A DNA stretch of 64,000 nucleotides from Agelaius tricolor (lineage: Eukaryota > Chordata > Aves > Passeriformes > Icteridae), in NCBI GenBank assembly GCA_023055355.1, contig JALJCS010000002.1, forward strand, positions 88,561,001 to 88,625,000, in the 5' to 3' direction. Each line of letters opens with the position of its first letter. The first letter of the stretch is position 1. Position numbers and translations under genes: made by a program. The notes beneath the pieces are model-generated. The model was given only the letters and a program-made list of their open reading frames with translations, had not been told where the DNA came from and did not search any database. Below are positions 1 through 10,136 of the stretch, piece after piece.

Positions 1-2990
1 AGAATGTCTTTGGGAGGGGACAGGTGTGCTTGGACACACTATCAGTGTCTGGGAGACACCAAGGTGTTAAGAGACTTGGGGGATGGACTCACCTTGCCAC
101 AGTTCATGGAGAGCTGTTGCTCATGAGATGGACTTGCTTGGAGAAGTTCATGAAGACCTAATGGTAGAACAGATATAGGGATGCAAAAATGTGACTTGCT
201 TTACAGATCTACTTTGCTGGTCAGTAGAAATACTAGCAAATCAGAAAAACAAGCCATTCCTCCTACAGCTGGATGTTCCAACACTGCCTACTCAAATGCT
301 TTACCAAAATAAGAAACACCTGATCCTTTCCCTCACCATTTGTACACACCATGACACAGCAGAAAGGTGCAGAGATGCAGGACTTTTCCTGACCCCCCCA
401 ACCACTATTTTCTGGCCTCAGCATGAGACATCATCCTTTTCAAACCTAGGTTTGCAGGGTTACTGATGCCCCAGCTGTCCAACACACAAAACCTGGACTT
501 CCATCACCACAACACACAGGGGAGGCACTAAAGGCACTGCAAAGTATCATCCACAGAACTTATTAACAAATAACCAAGCAGAAGGATTTATTGCTCATAA
601 ATTCTAAAACCAATTATACCTCCTTTGGGGCCTTGGTAATTAAAAGTCTCCTGTGTGTGCTTTCAAAGCACTATAAATCTGATGTATTCTTCAGTGTCCT
701 CACATAGAAAATGGGCTAGTCCTGTAGGCTGCAGCAAGCTGGATGCTCTGGTTATTGTTACCCAGCTACTCTGAACTGGCAGCAAAATAAAGAATTCTAT
801 TTAGGATCTGCAAACTTTTTAGTAGTGTGTTTGGTTTTTTTGTTGTTATTGTACTTTGATTTTTGACATGGTTGTTGTTGACTTGCCTTTGGTGGGGCAG
901 TGGTGTTTGTCTGTTTAAAATAAAATAATGGCCACTTCTTGAATGACCTATTTTGAGATGTATTTAATTTCTATTGTTGGACATTCCAGGATGCATGTGG
1001 ATTCCTCTCCATCAGTAAACAGTCCTCATAACTGTAGTTGTAGAGAGATGGAAGGACAGAATTTTCAATGTACTTAAGATTTTTCATCTTAAAGCACCTG
1101 GATCTAAACTGATTGTAAATTAAATTTCAAAAAGTTCTATATGTCAATTCCTTTGCAGAAAAAAAAATAGGAATGGTGAAGAGAATATGTGTAAGTATTA
1201 ATAATTACAAGACTAGGTATATCTACACCACATGCACCTAGTAGCCTGAATAATTATACAGATGGAGAGGGAAAACATGGCTGAGAAATTGTCAGTGTTT
1301 GAAACTAGATCCAGCGAATAAGAGAGGTGGGTTGAAAAGCTAAACCTAATGGCCAGGGTGTTTGTGCAGGTAGGCATTTCTGCTTGGTTTTAACTGACTT
1401 GGGGCAGTGAGCAAGAAAGCAGTAGCTCATTGTAGATCCATTCTTCATCCTGAAATTCACTCCTTCTTTGTAACCTCTATATGTTGCCATCTTTCTTGGT
1501 AGTAGCATTTGGGACTAAAGGCTTTATTGCTCTGCAATATGTTCATGCATCCTAAATTTGCTGTACCAGGCTTGAGATGAACCACACAACTCGTAGGGCA
1601 TGCTCTAGCTCAGCCTTGTTTGCAGGTGCAGTTTTGAGCAGTGCTTTTTGCTACTTGCAGCTGCCATCCAAATTTTAATCGAATCCTCAACTAGACTGAA
1701 ATGACAGGCTGACATTTTTTCTATAGGATCTGCTCTGTTGGGTGGTATCTGTGGAGAGACAGCAAGGTGGATTTCTGGACTACAATGATGCAGTATGAAA
1801 GAGGATAATAGAGCTGAGGAGTTACTTTTACTGGGAAATGACGTGATGCTGAGCTCATGTGTGTATCAAACTGCTCCTGCAGTCCTGGGGTGAAGGGAAT
1901 GAACTCAGAAAAAGGAAAACACCACGTAATTAGATAGTCTGAAAAAGAATTGGTACAAGAGACTCTAAACTAAGAAGTGAGTAGCCATCACTGCTCTACT
2001 TTTTGGTGATGGGTAGTTCTAACCAGATAATCAACAGTGGAGGATGTTTTTTGACTTGTGCTGCAGTGATGTGCTCTGCCTCAAGCCACAGAGCTGGGCA
2101 CCACAGGGAAGAAGACAGATCTGCCAAGCTTTGGGCTCCAAGGTGTACCAGTCATGACTTGGTTCCTGTACCTGGCAGCAAAGTGCAAAGGGAAGAGGAA
2201 CAAAAGGGCATAAAGCCAACAGGAAATGGAGATGGGAGGTTGGCATGGATTTGTTAGATAGAGAGAAACAAGCTTTGGGATGCTGTATCTTTTGACAGGA
2301 GCAAGGAAGGACTGGAGAAATGCAACCAGAGACAGAGAGGGAGGTTTTTACTTCAACTTTCTGACCAGGACTACAAAGAAAGGGGAGGGGTAAGAAGATA
2401 GCAAGGGTTTGCTCACAAGAACAAAGAACAGAAATAGCATCTGTCGTATGGAAGAGAGGTTCTCACTAAAACTCAAACTACTGAAGCTATCAAGGAATCC
2501 CACTCTGGAGTAATTCACCTCCTAACTGTGCTGAGTAAAGTGATTGCAAGACCTTAAACCATCTCTGACACAGAATAGCAATGGGTTCAATCAACTGTAA
2601 TTGCTGCCACTATGATGCCAGCTGAGTGTAGGAGCTAGAAGGAAACCAAACCCCTACAAGAAAAATTGTCTGTACATTCCTGCTGAGGGCAGAGGGGCTT
2701 TAATTTCATTCTGTCCTTCCTTCTTGAATGCTTAGAAATATGAGGCTGAAATGTGTTCTCAAGTCTCAAAGAGGCTGCTTTGACTGTTTTGTTCCCAGGA
2801 GAGGCAGTGCCTCTCCTGTAGCACAAGAGAACAAGAGAAGCATTTATGGTTATTTGGTCTGAGATATCTTTTGCTGCTGATGGACTGTTGCTGGGGAGGG
2901 CATATCTTTCTATTCATTCAACTTGGGGAGAAGTAAGGGTCCATACCCCGCTCCAATTCCATCTTATTTCCATGGAAATATTTGCTGTTC
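1..2990. other. Unique non-coding DNA
   Basis: No CR1, LTR or gene is recognisable here. The stretch has mixed composition with a T/G-rich patch around 820-905 (runs of ttg and ttt). Short open frames occur on both strands, for example around 2003-2257, but none shows a domain, signal peptide or repeated codon pattern that I recognise. The 5' edge of the window cuts into the same type of sequence. Confidence 0.6.
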
Positions 2991-3325
2991 TGGAAGTATT
3001 GTTTGTTTTCTCCTCTGGTCCACTGTGTTCTGCTCCTTTCTCCATCTCCTTTTTCAGGCAGCACTTTTTCATACTCTTTTCAATTAATTTCCCTACCCCT
3101 CTCTCTTGCCCCAGTTTCTGTCTTCTTTCAGTCTCCTCCCATTTTCTCCCAATCTGCCTCTTTGTCTCTTGCCCTGGTTTGCTGTCCTCCTCCCTCTGTG
3201 CTCTCACTTTGATCTTCCATCTCTCTTTATCAACTTTGTCTTCTGCACAATCCCCTTCTCTGCTTCTTTCCTTGTTCACTCTTCCCAGCCTCCCCTGGTG
3301 CAGATCACTGTCTGCTGCTGCAGCT
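2991..3325. repeat. Pyrimidine-rich low-complexity stretch
   Basis: The plus strand is dominated by C and T in irregular ctc, ttc and tcc clusters, with no fixed repeat unit. The bias leaves both strands free of stop codons for long stretches, so apparent reading frames of 164 codons (plus) and 184 codons (minus) arise. Their leucine/serine/phenylalanine-rich and lysine/glutamate/arginine-rich compositions are what such a bias gives, so I do not call them genes. It may be an old degenerate microsatellite. Confidence 0.6.
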
Positions 3326-3958
3326 TCTCTGGTGGCTTGAAACACAGCTGACCTCTCCACAGAGGAACCAGAGATCCAATTTGATGCAAGAGACATCTTA
3401 AAACTTAGATGTTTCACTTGTGACAGCAGCACTTCAAGTTCCTCTGGAGACCTGCCTCTCTGGGTCACTTAAGATGTCACCAGAGGCATCCAGTTAACTA
3501 CTGTCTGATCTATAGCTTCAGATTTTTCAGCCTGTTCTCTCTTTCCTTGTGAGTGGTGGGTAGGAGCAGCCTGCTTCCTTCAACACCTGGATCATCAGGA
3601 GGAAAAGGAGACATCTGAAGGGAGTTTTAGTCTGCCTAGCTCTCCATGAAGACACTCACCTGAGAGGGGCATGCTGCAGAAGAATACCTGGGCATGGCAA
3701 AGAGCTTTCCTGAGTAGCAGGTGTCCTGGAAAATCAACATTTTCACAGTGTGGCCTTACATGAAGGGCATGCACAGGCAGAGAGCTCTGGGGAAAAGTCT
3801 CTGCAGGGGACCAAGGGGTACAACATTTACAGAAAGGCACTGAGGCAGTGCATTTATTGGATTGGAGGAAAACTGAGAAATTACAACTGCTTTGTGTCTC
3901 TCAGGCATCCCTTGGCCCTCTGCCTCTCCAGGTGAGTCTCATCTGCCTGCTCAGCTAC
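3326..3958. other. Unique non-coding DNA
   Basis: No repeat or gene is recognised. At 3929-3937 there is a perfect 5' splice-donor match (cag|gtgagt), and a pyrimidine-ag acceptor-like site ends at 3904. Together they would frame a 27-nt micro-exon. Nothing else supports an exon here, and such matches are expected by chance in a window of this size. Confidence 0.5.
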
Positions 3959-5090
3959 AATCATAGAATGGTTTGGGTTGGAAGGAAACTTAAAGATCAG
4001 CTACTTCCAACCTCTTTGCCAAGGGCAAGGACACCACACCAGGCTGCTCAGAGCCCCATCCAACCTAGTCTTAAACACTTCCAGGGATGCCCACTGCTCT
4101 GGGCAACATGATCCATTGTCTCATCAGCCTAGATTAGATGTTTCTTCCTAACGTCTAATCTAAATCTCCCCTTCTGAAGCCTTTGTCATGTCTCTATCTG
4201 CTCATGTAAAGAGTTCCTCTCCATCATTTTAGTAGTTTCCTTTAGGTACTGGAAAGCTACCATAAGGTCTTCCTTGATCCTTCTCTTCTCCAGGCTGAAT
4301 AGCCCCAACTCTCTCAGCCTGTCTTCACAGGGGAGGTGTTGCAGCCCTCCTCTGGACCTGCTCTAACAGGTCCATGTCTTGTGCTGAGGAGCTCTAAGAG
4401 CAGGTCCAGAGGAAGGTCTCACAAGAGCAGAGGAGAGGGACAGAATCCCCTCCCTTGGTGCTTTGGATGCAGCCCAGGATGTGGTTGGCTTTCTGGACTG
4501 CCAGCACACATTGCCAGGTCATGTCCAGCTTTTCTCTTAAAAGGAACCCCAAAACCTCTCTGCAGGACTGCTCTCAATGAGCTCTCCTCCCAGTCTGAAA
4601 TTGAGTCTGGGGTTGCCCCAATGAAGTTGCAGCACTTTGCACTTGGACTTGTTGAACTTCATGAGATTCTTGTGGGCCCACATCTCAGGTTTGTCCAGGT
4701 GCCTCTGGATGTTCATCCCATCCTTCTGTTGTGTCAGCTGCTCTGCTCAGCTTGGTGTCACCTGCAAATCTGTTGAAGGTTTCCCTGTCTGTGTCACTGA
4801 TTAAGGTGTGGAAGAGTCCCAAGCACAGCCTGAGGGACACCATTCTTCACCAGACTCTACCAGGACACAGGAGGCATTGACCACAACTCTCTGGCTGCCT
4901 CCATCCAGACAATTCCTTATCCACATCAAATCCACATCTCTCCATTTGGAGATAACCATGTCATGCTGTGTCAAAGGCCTTACAGAGCTCTTGGCAGGTG
5001 GCATCAGTCAGTCTTCCCTTGTTGCCTCCTGCAGTCACTCCATCACATAATGTCATCAGGTAGGTCAGGCATAATTTTCCCCCTTAGTGA
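3959..5090 (-). mobile_element. CR1 LINE, 5'-truncated, antisense
   Basis: This is a non-LTR retrotransposon fragment on the minus strand. Its 3' terminus is at 3959, where the plus strand reads 'aatcatagaatggtttggg', the reverse complement of the standard CR1 tail. Reading leftward on the minus strand it covers the later part of the reverse transcriptase. A stretch near 4830-4930 still reads WIRN-LDG-QRV-VN, followed by a GVPQ-VLG block near 4830. The catalytic region at about 4760-4775 now reads F-A-G-D-T where CR1 elements normally have F-A-D-D-T, so one catalytic aspartate codon is changed. Frameshifts and stops separate these blocks, so it is dead. About 1.1 kb of a full element of several kb remains, which is typical 5' truncation. 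No target-site duplication was seen, which is usual for CR1. Confidence 0.92.
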
Positions 5091-6419
5091 AGAAATTTAG
5101 ATATTTTTAGCCTTTCAGATCTATGGACCAAGGCACAGGGGTTTTCTCTCTAAGCCTCATTAGTCTTCAGCTTTCAACTTCTTTATAGCACAGCTTGACT
5201 CTGAAAGCTCTTATCCTCAATTTTCAGTGCACCTCTGCAGATGAAGGAAAATGTGGTAGTAGGGTCTCTGGGGATGCTCTGCTATTGGAAAGCAAGAGGA
5301 ACCCTCACTCTTCTCAAAGGTTATGTCAAGGCAGCAGGCAATTAAGCATAGTTATAAGTGAATTTCTTTTAATCTTAATAAAAGCAGAGGAACTCCCTGC
5401 AGAAAACTCCTGAGTTCCTCTTACTGACAATATATGTGCCCAATATAATCCATACCAGACTCAGAAGACATCATTTATTGTGTAAAAGTTTGCAGTTATA
5501 GAAAAAAGAATGTCCTATATTTATAACTGAGTCTGTGCTCCTTTCCCTCTCTCTCCCTTGACTCCATTTAACATTCCCAGAGGATGGACTGAGACTATTG
5601 GGGAATGTTCTGGACTGGTCTAAAATGACAGGTCTACTCCCAAAGATGTAGGACATTAAACAAGATAAAGCAAAGGGTTTATAGCCCAGATTACTGCAAT
5701 ATTGCTCCAACACATACACAGCACAATAAAATATGATATAAACTCATCTAATCTGTCAACACAGGATGACTAAGTACTGGAAAGTTGAAAGTTGTTTCTA
5801 TTTTTCTCACATTAAAAATGCCTTCAAAATTGGTAATGTGGTAAACTGATGACCACTTGTGAAATATTTTATTGGAAAAGCAAGACCTTTTCTGCCAGGG
5901 AAGTTGTACTGTCACAACTCTTCCTGAGTCAGCTCCAAGGGGGACTTTCCTAGGCAGAAATAGTAATGGCTCTTCCTGGGTTTTTCCATCTGGCTGCATG
6001 CCTGGTGGCAGCTCTCCCCCTGCAAATCCCAGCAAGTAGTGGAAGGGTGCTCAACAACTTTCACTATATTCAAGTTTTTTGTCCTGGAGCAAACCTCATG
6101 TCATTTTTTGTGAGGGTGTGGTCTGGCTGCAGCCTTAACACAGCAAGGAAAGGACCCAGGCAAGGCAGGGAAAGGGACACAGCTCCTCTTCCTCTGTGCT
6201 CCTCACTCTCAGTTCCCCAGCAGGGATGCCCTCAGTGATGCTCTATTTATTCCCATACTTTGGCATGTATTTCTGCCTCTTGTTGAGTTTCTTCTCTGTT
6301 TTAAAGTTACTCAAAGGACTTATTTCTGAAAGATGGGATCAGTTATTCTACAAAAGGAAAGAACAACCTCATGCACCAAAGCTGGTGGAAAACACCATGG
6401 AAACCACAGATGGAAATCC
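5091..6419. other. Unique non-coding DNA
   Basis: No repeat family or gene is recognised. Frames of 80-95 codons exist on both strands without any recognisable motif. Sequence just upstream of 6420 may still be very degraded CR1, since the element that follows begins without a sharp edge. Confidence 0.5.
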
Positions 6420-6690
6420 CCTGTGCACTACAGGGGGGTCCTGGTGGGCAGCAAGTTGAACATGAGCCATCAACATGTGCTTGCAACAGAGAGGACAATG
6501 GTGTCCTGGGCCTGATCAGGCAGAGCACTGCCAGCAGGATGAGGGATGTGACCCTTCTTTTATTCTGAGCACTGGTTGAGACACATCTGCAATGTTGTAT
6601 CCAGAGCTGAGCTGCCAAACATGGACATATTCGAGAGAGTCCAGCAAAGGGCCATGAAGATGATGAAAACAATGCAGCATTTTTGATAGG
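6420..6690 (+). mobile_element. CR1 LINE, 5' piece of a split copy
   Basis: The plus strand matches the late CR1 open reading frame region that precedes the 3' UTR. Diagnostic phrases include 'caagttgaacatgagcca' (about 6451), 'ggtgtcctgggcctgatcag' (about 6501) and 'agtccagcaaagggccatga' (about 6638). The copy is diverged and carries stops. It is interrupted after about 6690 by a retroviral LTR and resumes at 7117, where 'aaggctgagagaactggga' continues the same CR1 alignment. Both pieces belong to a single insertion. The 5' boundary is approximate. Confidence 0.88.
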
Positions 6691-6696
6691 CAGGAA

Positions 6697-7116
6697 TGTG
6701 GCATTCACATTCTCTGAAAAAATCCCTTCGCCCAGGATGTTTCTCCTGGGAAGCTGAGAGGCCTCGGAGAAAAGGAAAACAATTCTTAGCTCATTTGCTT
6801 CTCCTCTGTTTTGCTCATGTGGAATGTGTCTGGACATTGTTTACCCACAGGTGATTGTTTCACTGGATTCTGGTGTGAGTTGTTTTCACTCATTGGCCAA
6901 TCAGTGCAAAGCTTGTTGAGACTTGAAAGAGTCACAAGTTTTCATTATTATCTTTTAGCATCAGTAAAAATACCTTTCTGTATTCTTTAGTATAGTGTAG
7001 TTTAGTATTCTTTAATATATAATACAGTACAATAAAGTAATAATTTAGCCTTCTGAGAACATGGAGTCAGATGCATCATTCCTGCCTTTGTCGGGACACT
7101 CCCCACAAACACAATA
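6697..7116 (+). mobile_element. Solo LTR of an endogenous retrovirus, nested in CR1
   Basis: This 420-bp LTR begins tgtggcattcacattctc and ends near acaata. It contains a polyadenylation signal (aataaa, 7031-7036) followed by an R/U5-like end with 'ttcctgcctttgtcggg'. The 6 bp before it (caggaa, 6691-6696) and after it (cagaaa, 7117-7122) match at 5 of 6 positions, consistent with a 6-bp target-site duplication as made by ERVK/beta- and alpharetrovirus-like elements. I recall this LTR as abundant in songbirds, but the family name cannot be given from sequence alone. No internal retroviral genes remain, so it is a recombined solo LTR. A second copy lies on the minus strand at 45011-45409. Its insertion into a CR1 makes it younger than that CR1. 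Confidence 0.88.
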
Positions 7117-7515
7117 CAGAAAGGCTGAGAGAACTGGGACTCTTCAGCCTGGAGAAGGCTTGAAAGGATCTTATAAATACAGATAAATACCTGAAGGTAG
7201 GGTACAAATTAGATGGAGCCAGATTCTTTTCCATAGTGCCCAGTGCTAGGACCAGAGGCAATGGGCAAAGACTGAAGCAGAGGAGGTTCCCTGTGAGCAC
7301 CAGGAAGCACTTCCTTACTGCAAGGCTGACTGAATGCTGACACAGATCACCCAGGCTCATCTGGAAGTTTTCCTCACTGGAGATATTCAAGAGTCATCTG
7401 GACATGGTCCTCAGGAGCTGGCTGTAGGTGTCCCTGCCTGAGCAAGGGGTTAGTGCTGGATGACCTCCCAAAGTCCCCTGCAGCCTCAGCCTTTTTGTGG
7501 TTCTGTGATTTATAC
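7117..7515 (+). mobile_element. CR1 LINE, 3' piece of the split copy
   Basis: This continues the CR1 interrupted at 6690. It contains the 3' region with 'ttcagcctggagaaggc' (7143), 'aggaagcacttccttactgc' (7302) and a degraded tail 'ggttctgtgatttata' near 7499-7514. The tail is more diverged than in the CR1 copies ending at 24350 and 44891. A short A-rich low-complexity patch follows at about 7551-7582. Confidence 0.9.
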
Positions 7516-9856
7516 AGTAGAAATGCATATGCTGCTCTGCACTTTTTCCTTTTTAAAAGAAAAAAAAGAAAAATGAAAAAAGATTCTTTATGAATAGGCA
7601 GCAGCCAGAGATTCCCAGAGGAAGAGACCTTCTTCCCCACACCATGCCTTTGAGAGAGCTCTCCATGCTTCAGGCATGATGAAACAATTCAGTTTCCACA
7701 GCCAGCCAGGCCTTGGCTCCTCTCTGACTAGCAGACTTTGCAGCTCTGGTTCTGTGGGGTGCAGGCTCTGCTCAGCAGCACTGGGCTGGCACTGGGAGCT
7801 GCCTGCTGGAAATAGAAGCATGAGAACTGACTGCACATGTAGTGAAGGGAGTAGCAAGTTTCTTCAACAGGAATTTTTGAAGCAAAGCACCCTCTCAGCC
7901 TGTCCAGGAGGTTGCTGCCAGCTGAAATCAAGCCTCACTCTGTCCTACCTGATGAGTCCCTTTTGGTGTGCTGCAGACAGCAGTGCTGGATGCTGGTGGT
8001 GGCAGCTGCAGCACAGCTGTGGTGGCAACAGGCACAGATTTGGGACCTTCACATCTGCCCAGAGCACAGATCATGTGCTGCTCTTTCTCAAAGGGTTCTC
8101 CCCACAGTAACCCAGGGCAGCTGCTTACAACAAGAGAGGCTTTTAGAGCTCAGTTTTCCAGGAAGGAATAACACAAAGTAAAAATGCCATGAAGACCACA
8201 TGATGTGTGAACAAAAGCTTGAGGATCAGTAGTGCTGTGAAAGAGCATTATGAACATCTGCTCTGAACTAGTCAGCACCCCCAGCAGCTTTGCATTCAGC
8301 CCAGCTTCCTCTGAGAGGGCTCCTCAGGCCCTGTCCCTGCCTTGTGCAGGAAACTGCCATAAATCTCTTGAATTTCTTGGTTAGTGGTCAAGCTGAAGCA
8401 ACAGAGCAGTGCAGGATTCCCAGGATGTACAGCCCAGAGTCAATCAATCACCTGTGTCAAATCTTGTTTTCTTGGGAAGTGCATTTCCCTGCTCCCTATG
8501 GCAGCTGGGGGGAAGGAGAAGCTATGGGGGTTTCACCTTCTTTGGGAGTGTCCTCTGCCACCACCACATTTCCCTCAGTGCCTGGACTGATGCTCACTGT
8601 CCTCCCACCTGCTCAGCAGGGCCAGGCTGTGCCAGCATCCTTTGTTGCACAGCCCACCCCATTCTACATAGAGATTTTTGCTTTTTCATCCCAGAAATGA
8701 CATTTGTTTACCAGCAAAGCAACAAGCATTCATTCATTGTCCTGCTCAGGTAGCACGAACAATGTATTTGTCTAATACCTGACTCTAGGAGGCGACTTTC
8801 TGAGCTAATTAAATTTTGTTTGTCAATTTGCACTGAATTTTCCACAATTATTAATCTCCCATCACTTGGTAGGCCGATGGAGCCTTCAAGAAATACTGCA
8901 AAAGAGTGCATCCAATTTCTTTTTCCCAAGCAATTAATGAAAAATATCAAAAAATCACAGCAGCTGTTTTCAGGTGCCAGGATTTAAAACAAATTCCTTT
9001 ATTTTCTACTGTCTGAGATATTTGTGGAAAGTATTAGTAAGCCTGAGTGACCACAGACATTTGTGGTTTTGTGAAAATTGACTTTTGTTTCAGTAAAAAA
9101 AGAATAACCATTAAAAGAAATATTTTAAACCCATGGCATGTTTTCAAAGCCCACAGATAAAGGAAATGGCTTTTAAAATGCCATATTTCAACAGGAGGAG
9201 GGGGATTTCCAGAAGTCACAAACTTGAATATTTCTGGATCAGGAAGCAATGGAGAAATGATCTCCAGCTGGAATGAACACACAGCTGAGATCTTTGGAGT
9301 GTTAATGGCCACTGCTTGCCATGGAGCAGGCTCAGCTCTGCCTGGGATTCGGTGTGAGGTGGGAGGGAAGGTTCTCCAGAGCCCTGGTGGGAGCAGGGAC
9401 AGTCTCAGACCAGGTGGGTTGGGCTTTGCTCGTGCCCTGCCAGTGCTGAGAAACTGCTTCACACACTGTGGGAGGCCAAAAACAGCAGCTCTGCCTTCTT
9501 GGAGATGGTTCTTTATTCTCCTTGCAGAAAAAGCTGAGTCTTGCTCTTTTGACTCAATACAGAAGATTTAGGGTGATTTTTTAATATTGCTATTCAAAAG
9601 AAATGTTAAAAATTGTTACTCCCAGAGATATGGGAATTGTATTTCTGTTTTCTTTTCTCCCCTTCTCTTTCCTCTCCCTTCTGCCTGCATTTACACTGCA
9701 GCAGCTAAGTGCACATATTGCTCTTCATGCACACTGTGCATGCACATGCACATGGTTTCACTATGTGCAGCAAGGCTGCATCTGCTACAGTGGAAGGTGA
9801 AATTTTACCCACGAGTTTCCTGCCCCCCCACTTCTGAGAAGGGAAGTGTTTGAGGG
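7516..9856. other. Unique DNA with a possible conserved non-coding element
   Basis: No gene or transposon is recognised. The interval 8755-9180 stands out because it is free of repeats and dense in transcription-factor-like words. It has taatta at 8806-8811, attaat-type sites near 8846-8856 and 8932-8938, and an inverted pair accaca (9050-9055) / tgtggt (9062-9067) that resembles two RUNX sites. This suggests a regulatory element, but conservation has not been tested. The rest (7516-8750 and 9181-9856) shows only short open frames without recognisable domains. Confidence 0.4.
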
Positions 9857-10136
9857 TTTTCTTCTTCTTCTTTCTTTTTTTCCCTTCCTTTATTATTATT
9901 ATTATTATTAATAAGAATAATCTTCTCCTTCTCCTTCTCCTTCTCCTTCTTCTCCTTTTACTCCTTTTTCTCCTTCTTCTTCCCCTTCTCCTTCTTCTCC
10001 CTTTTCTCATTTTTCTCCTTCTTTTCCTTCTTCTTCTCCTTCTTCTTCTCCTTCTTCTCCTTCTTTCTTCTTTTTCCTTTTTCTCTACTTTTTTCTTTTT
10101 TCTTTTTTTCTCTTTTTTTCCCCCCCTATTCTCTTT
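9857..10136 (+). repeat. Long polypyrimidine microsatellite, (CTT/CTTCTC)n with (TTA)n
   Basis: The plus strand is almost pure C/T for about 280 bp, made of ctt, cttctc and ctttt units. An inner (tta)n block lies at about 9889-9912. Single interruptions by A occur at 9960, 10009 and 10087. The stretch 10010-10086 is uninterrupted pyrimidine. Such homopurine-homopyrimidine tracts with local mirror symmetry can form intramolecular triplexes (H-DNA) and are prone to length change. Apparent frames rich in leucine (plus) or arginine (minus) here are artefacts of the repeat. Confidence 0.97.

Noticed and set aside
2914..3468. 184-codon open frame on the minus strand, rich in lysine and glutamate
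   Set aside because: It lies over a pyrimidine-rich tract. The composition is what the strand bias produces, and no domain or splice context supports it.
3905..3931. 27-nt micro-exon framed by acceptor- and donor-like sites
   Set aside because: There are only two short consensus matches with no other evidence, just upstream of a CR1.
6343..6837. 164-codon open frame on the minus strand
   Set aside because: It runs antisense through a CR1 and the start of an LTR, so it is not a host gene or a retroviral gene.
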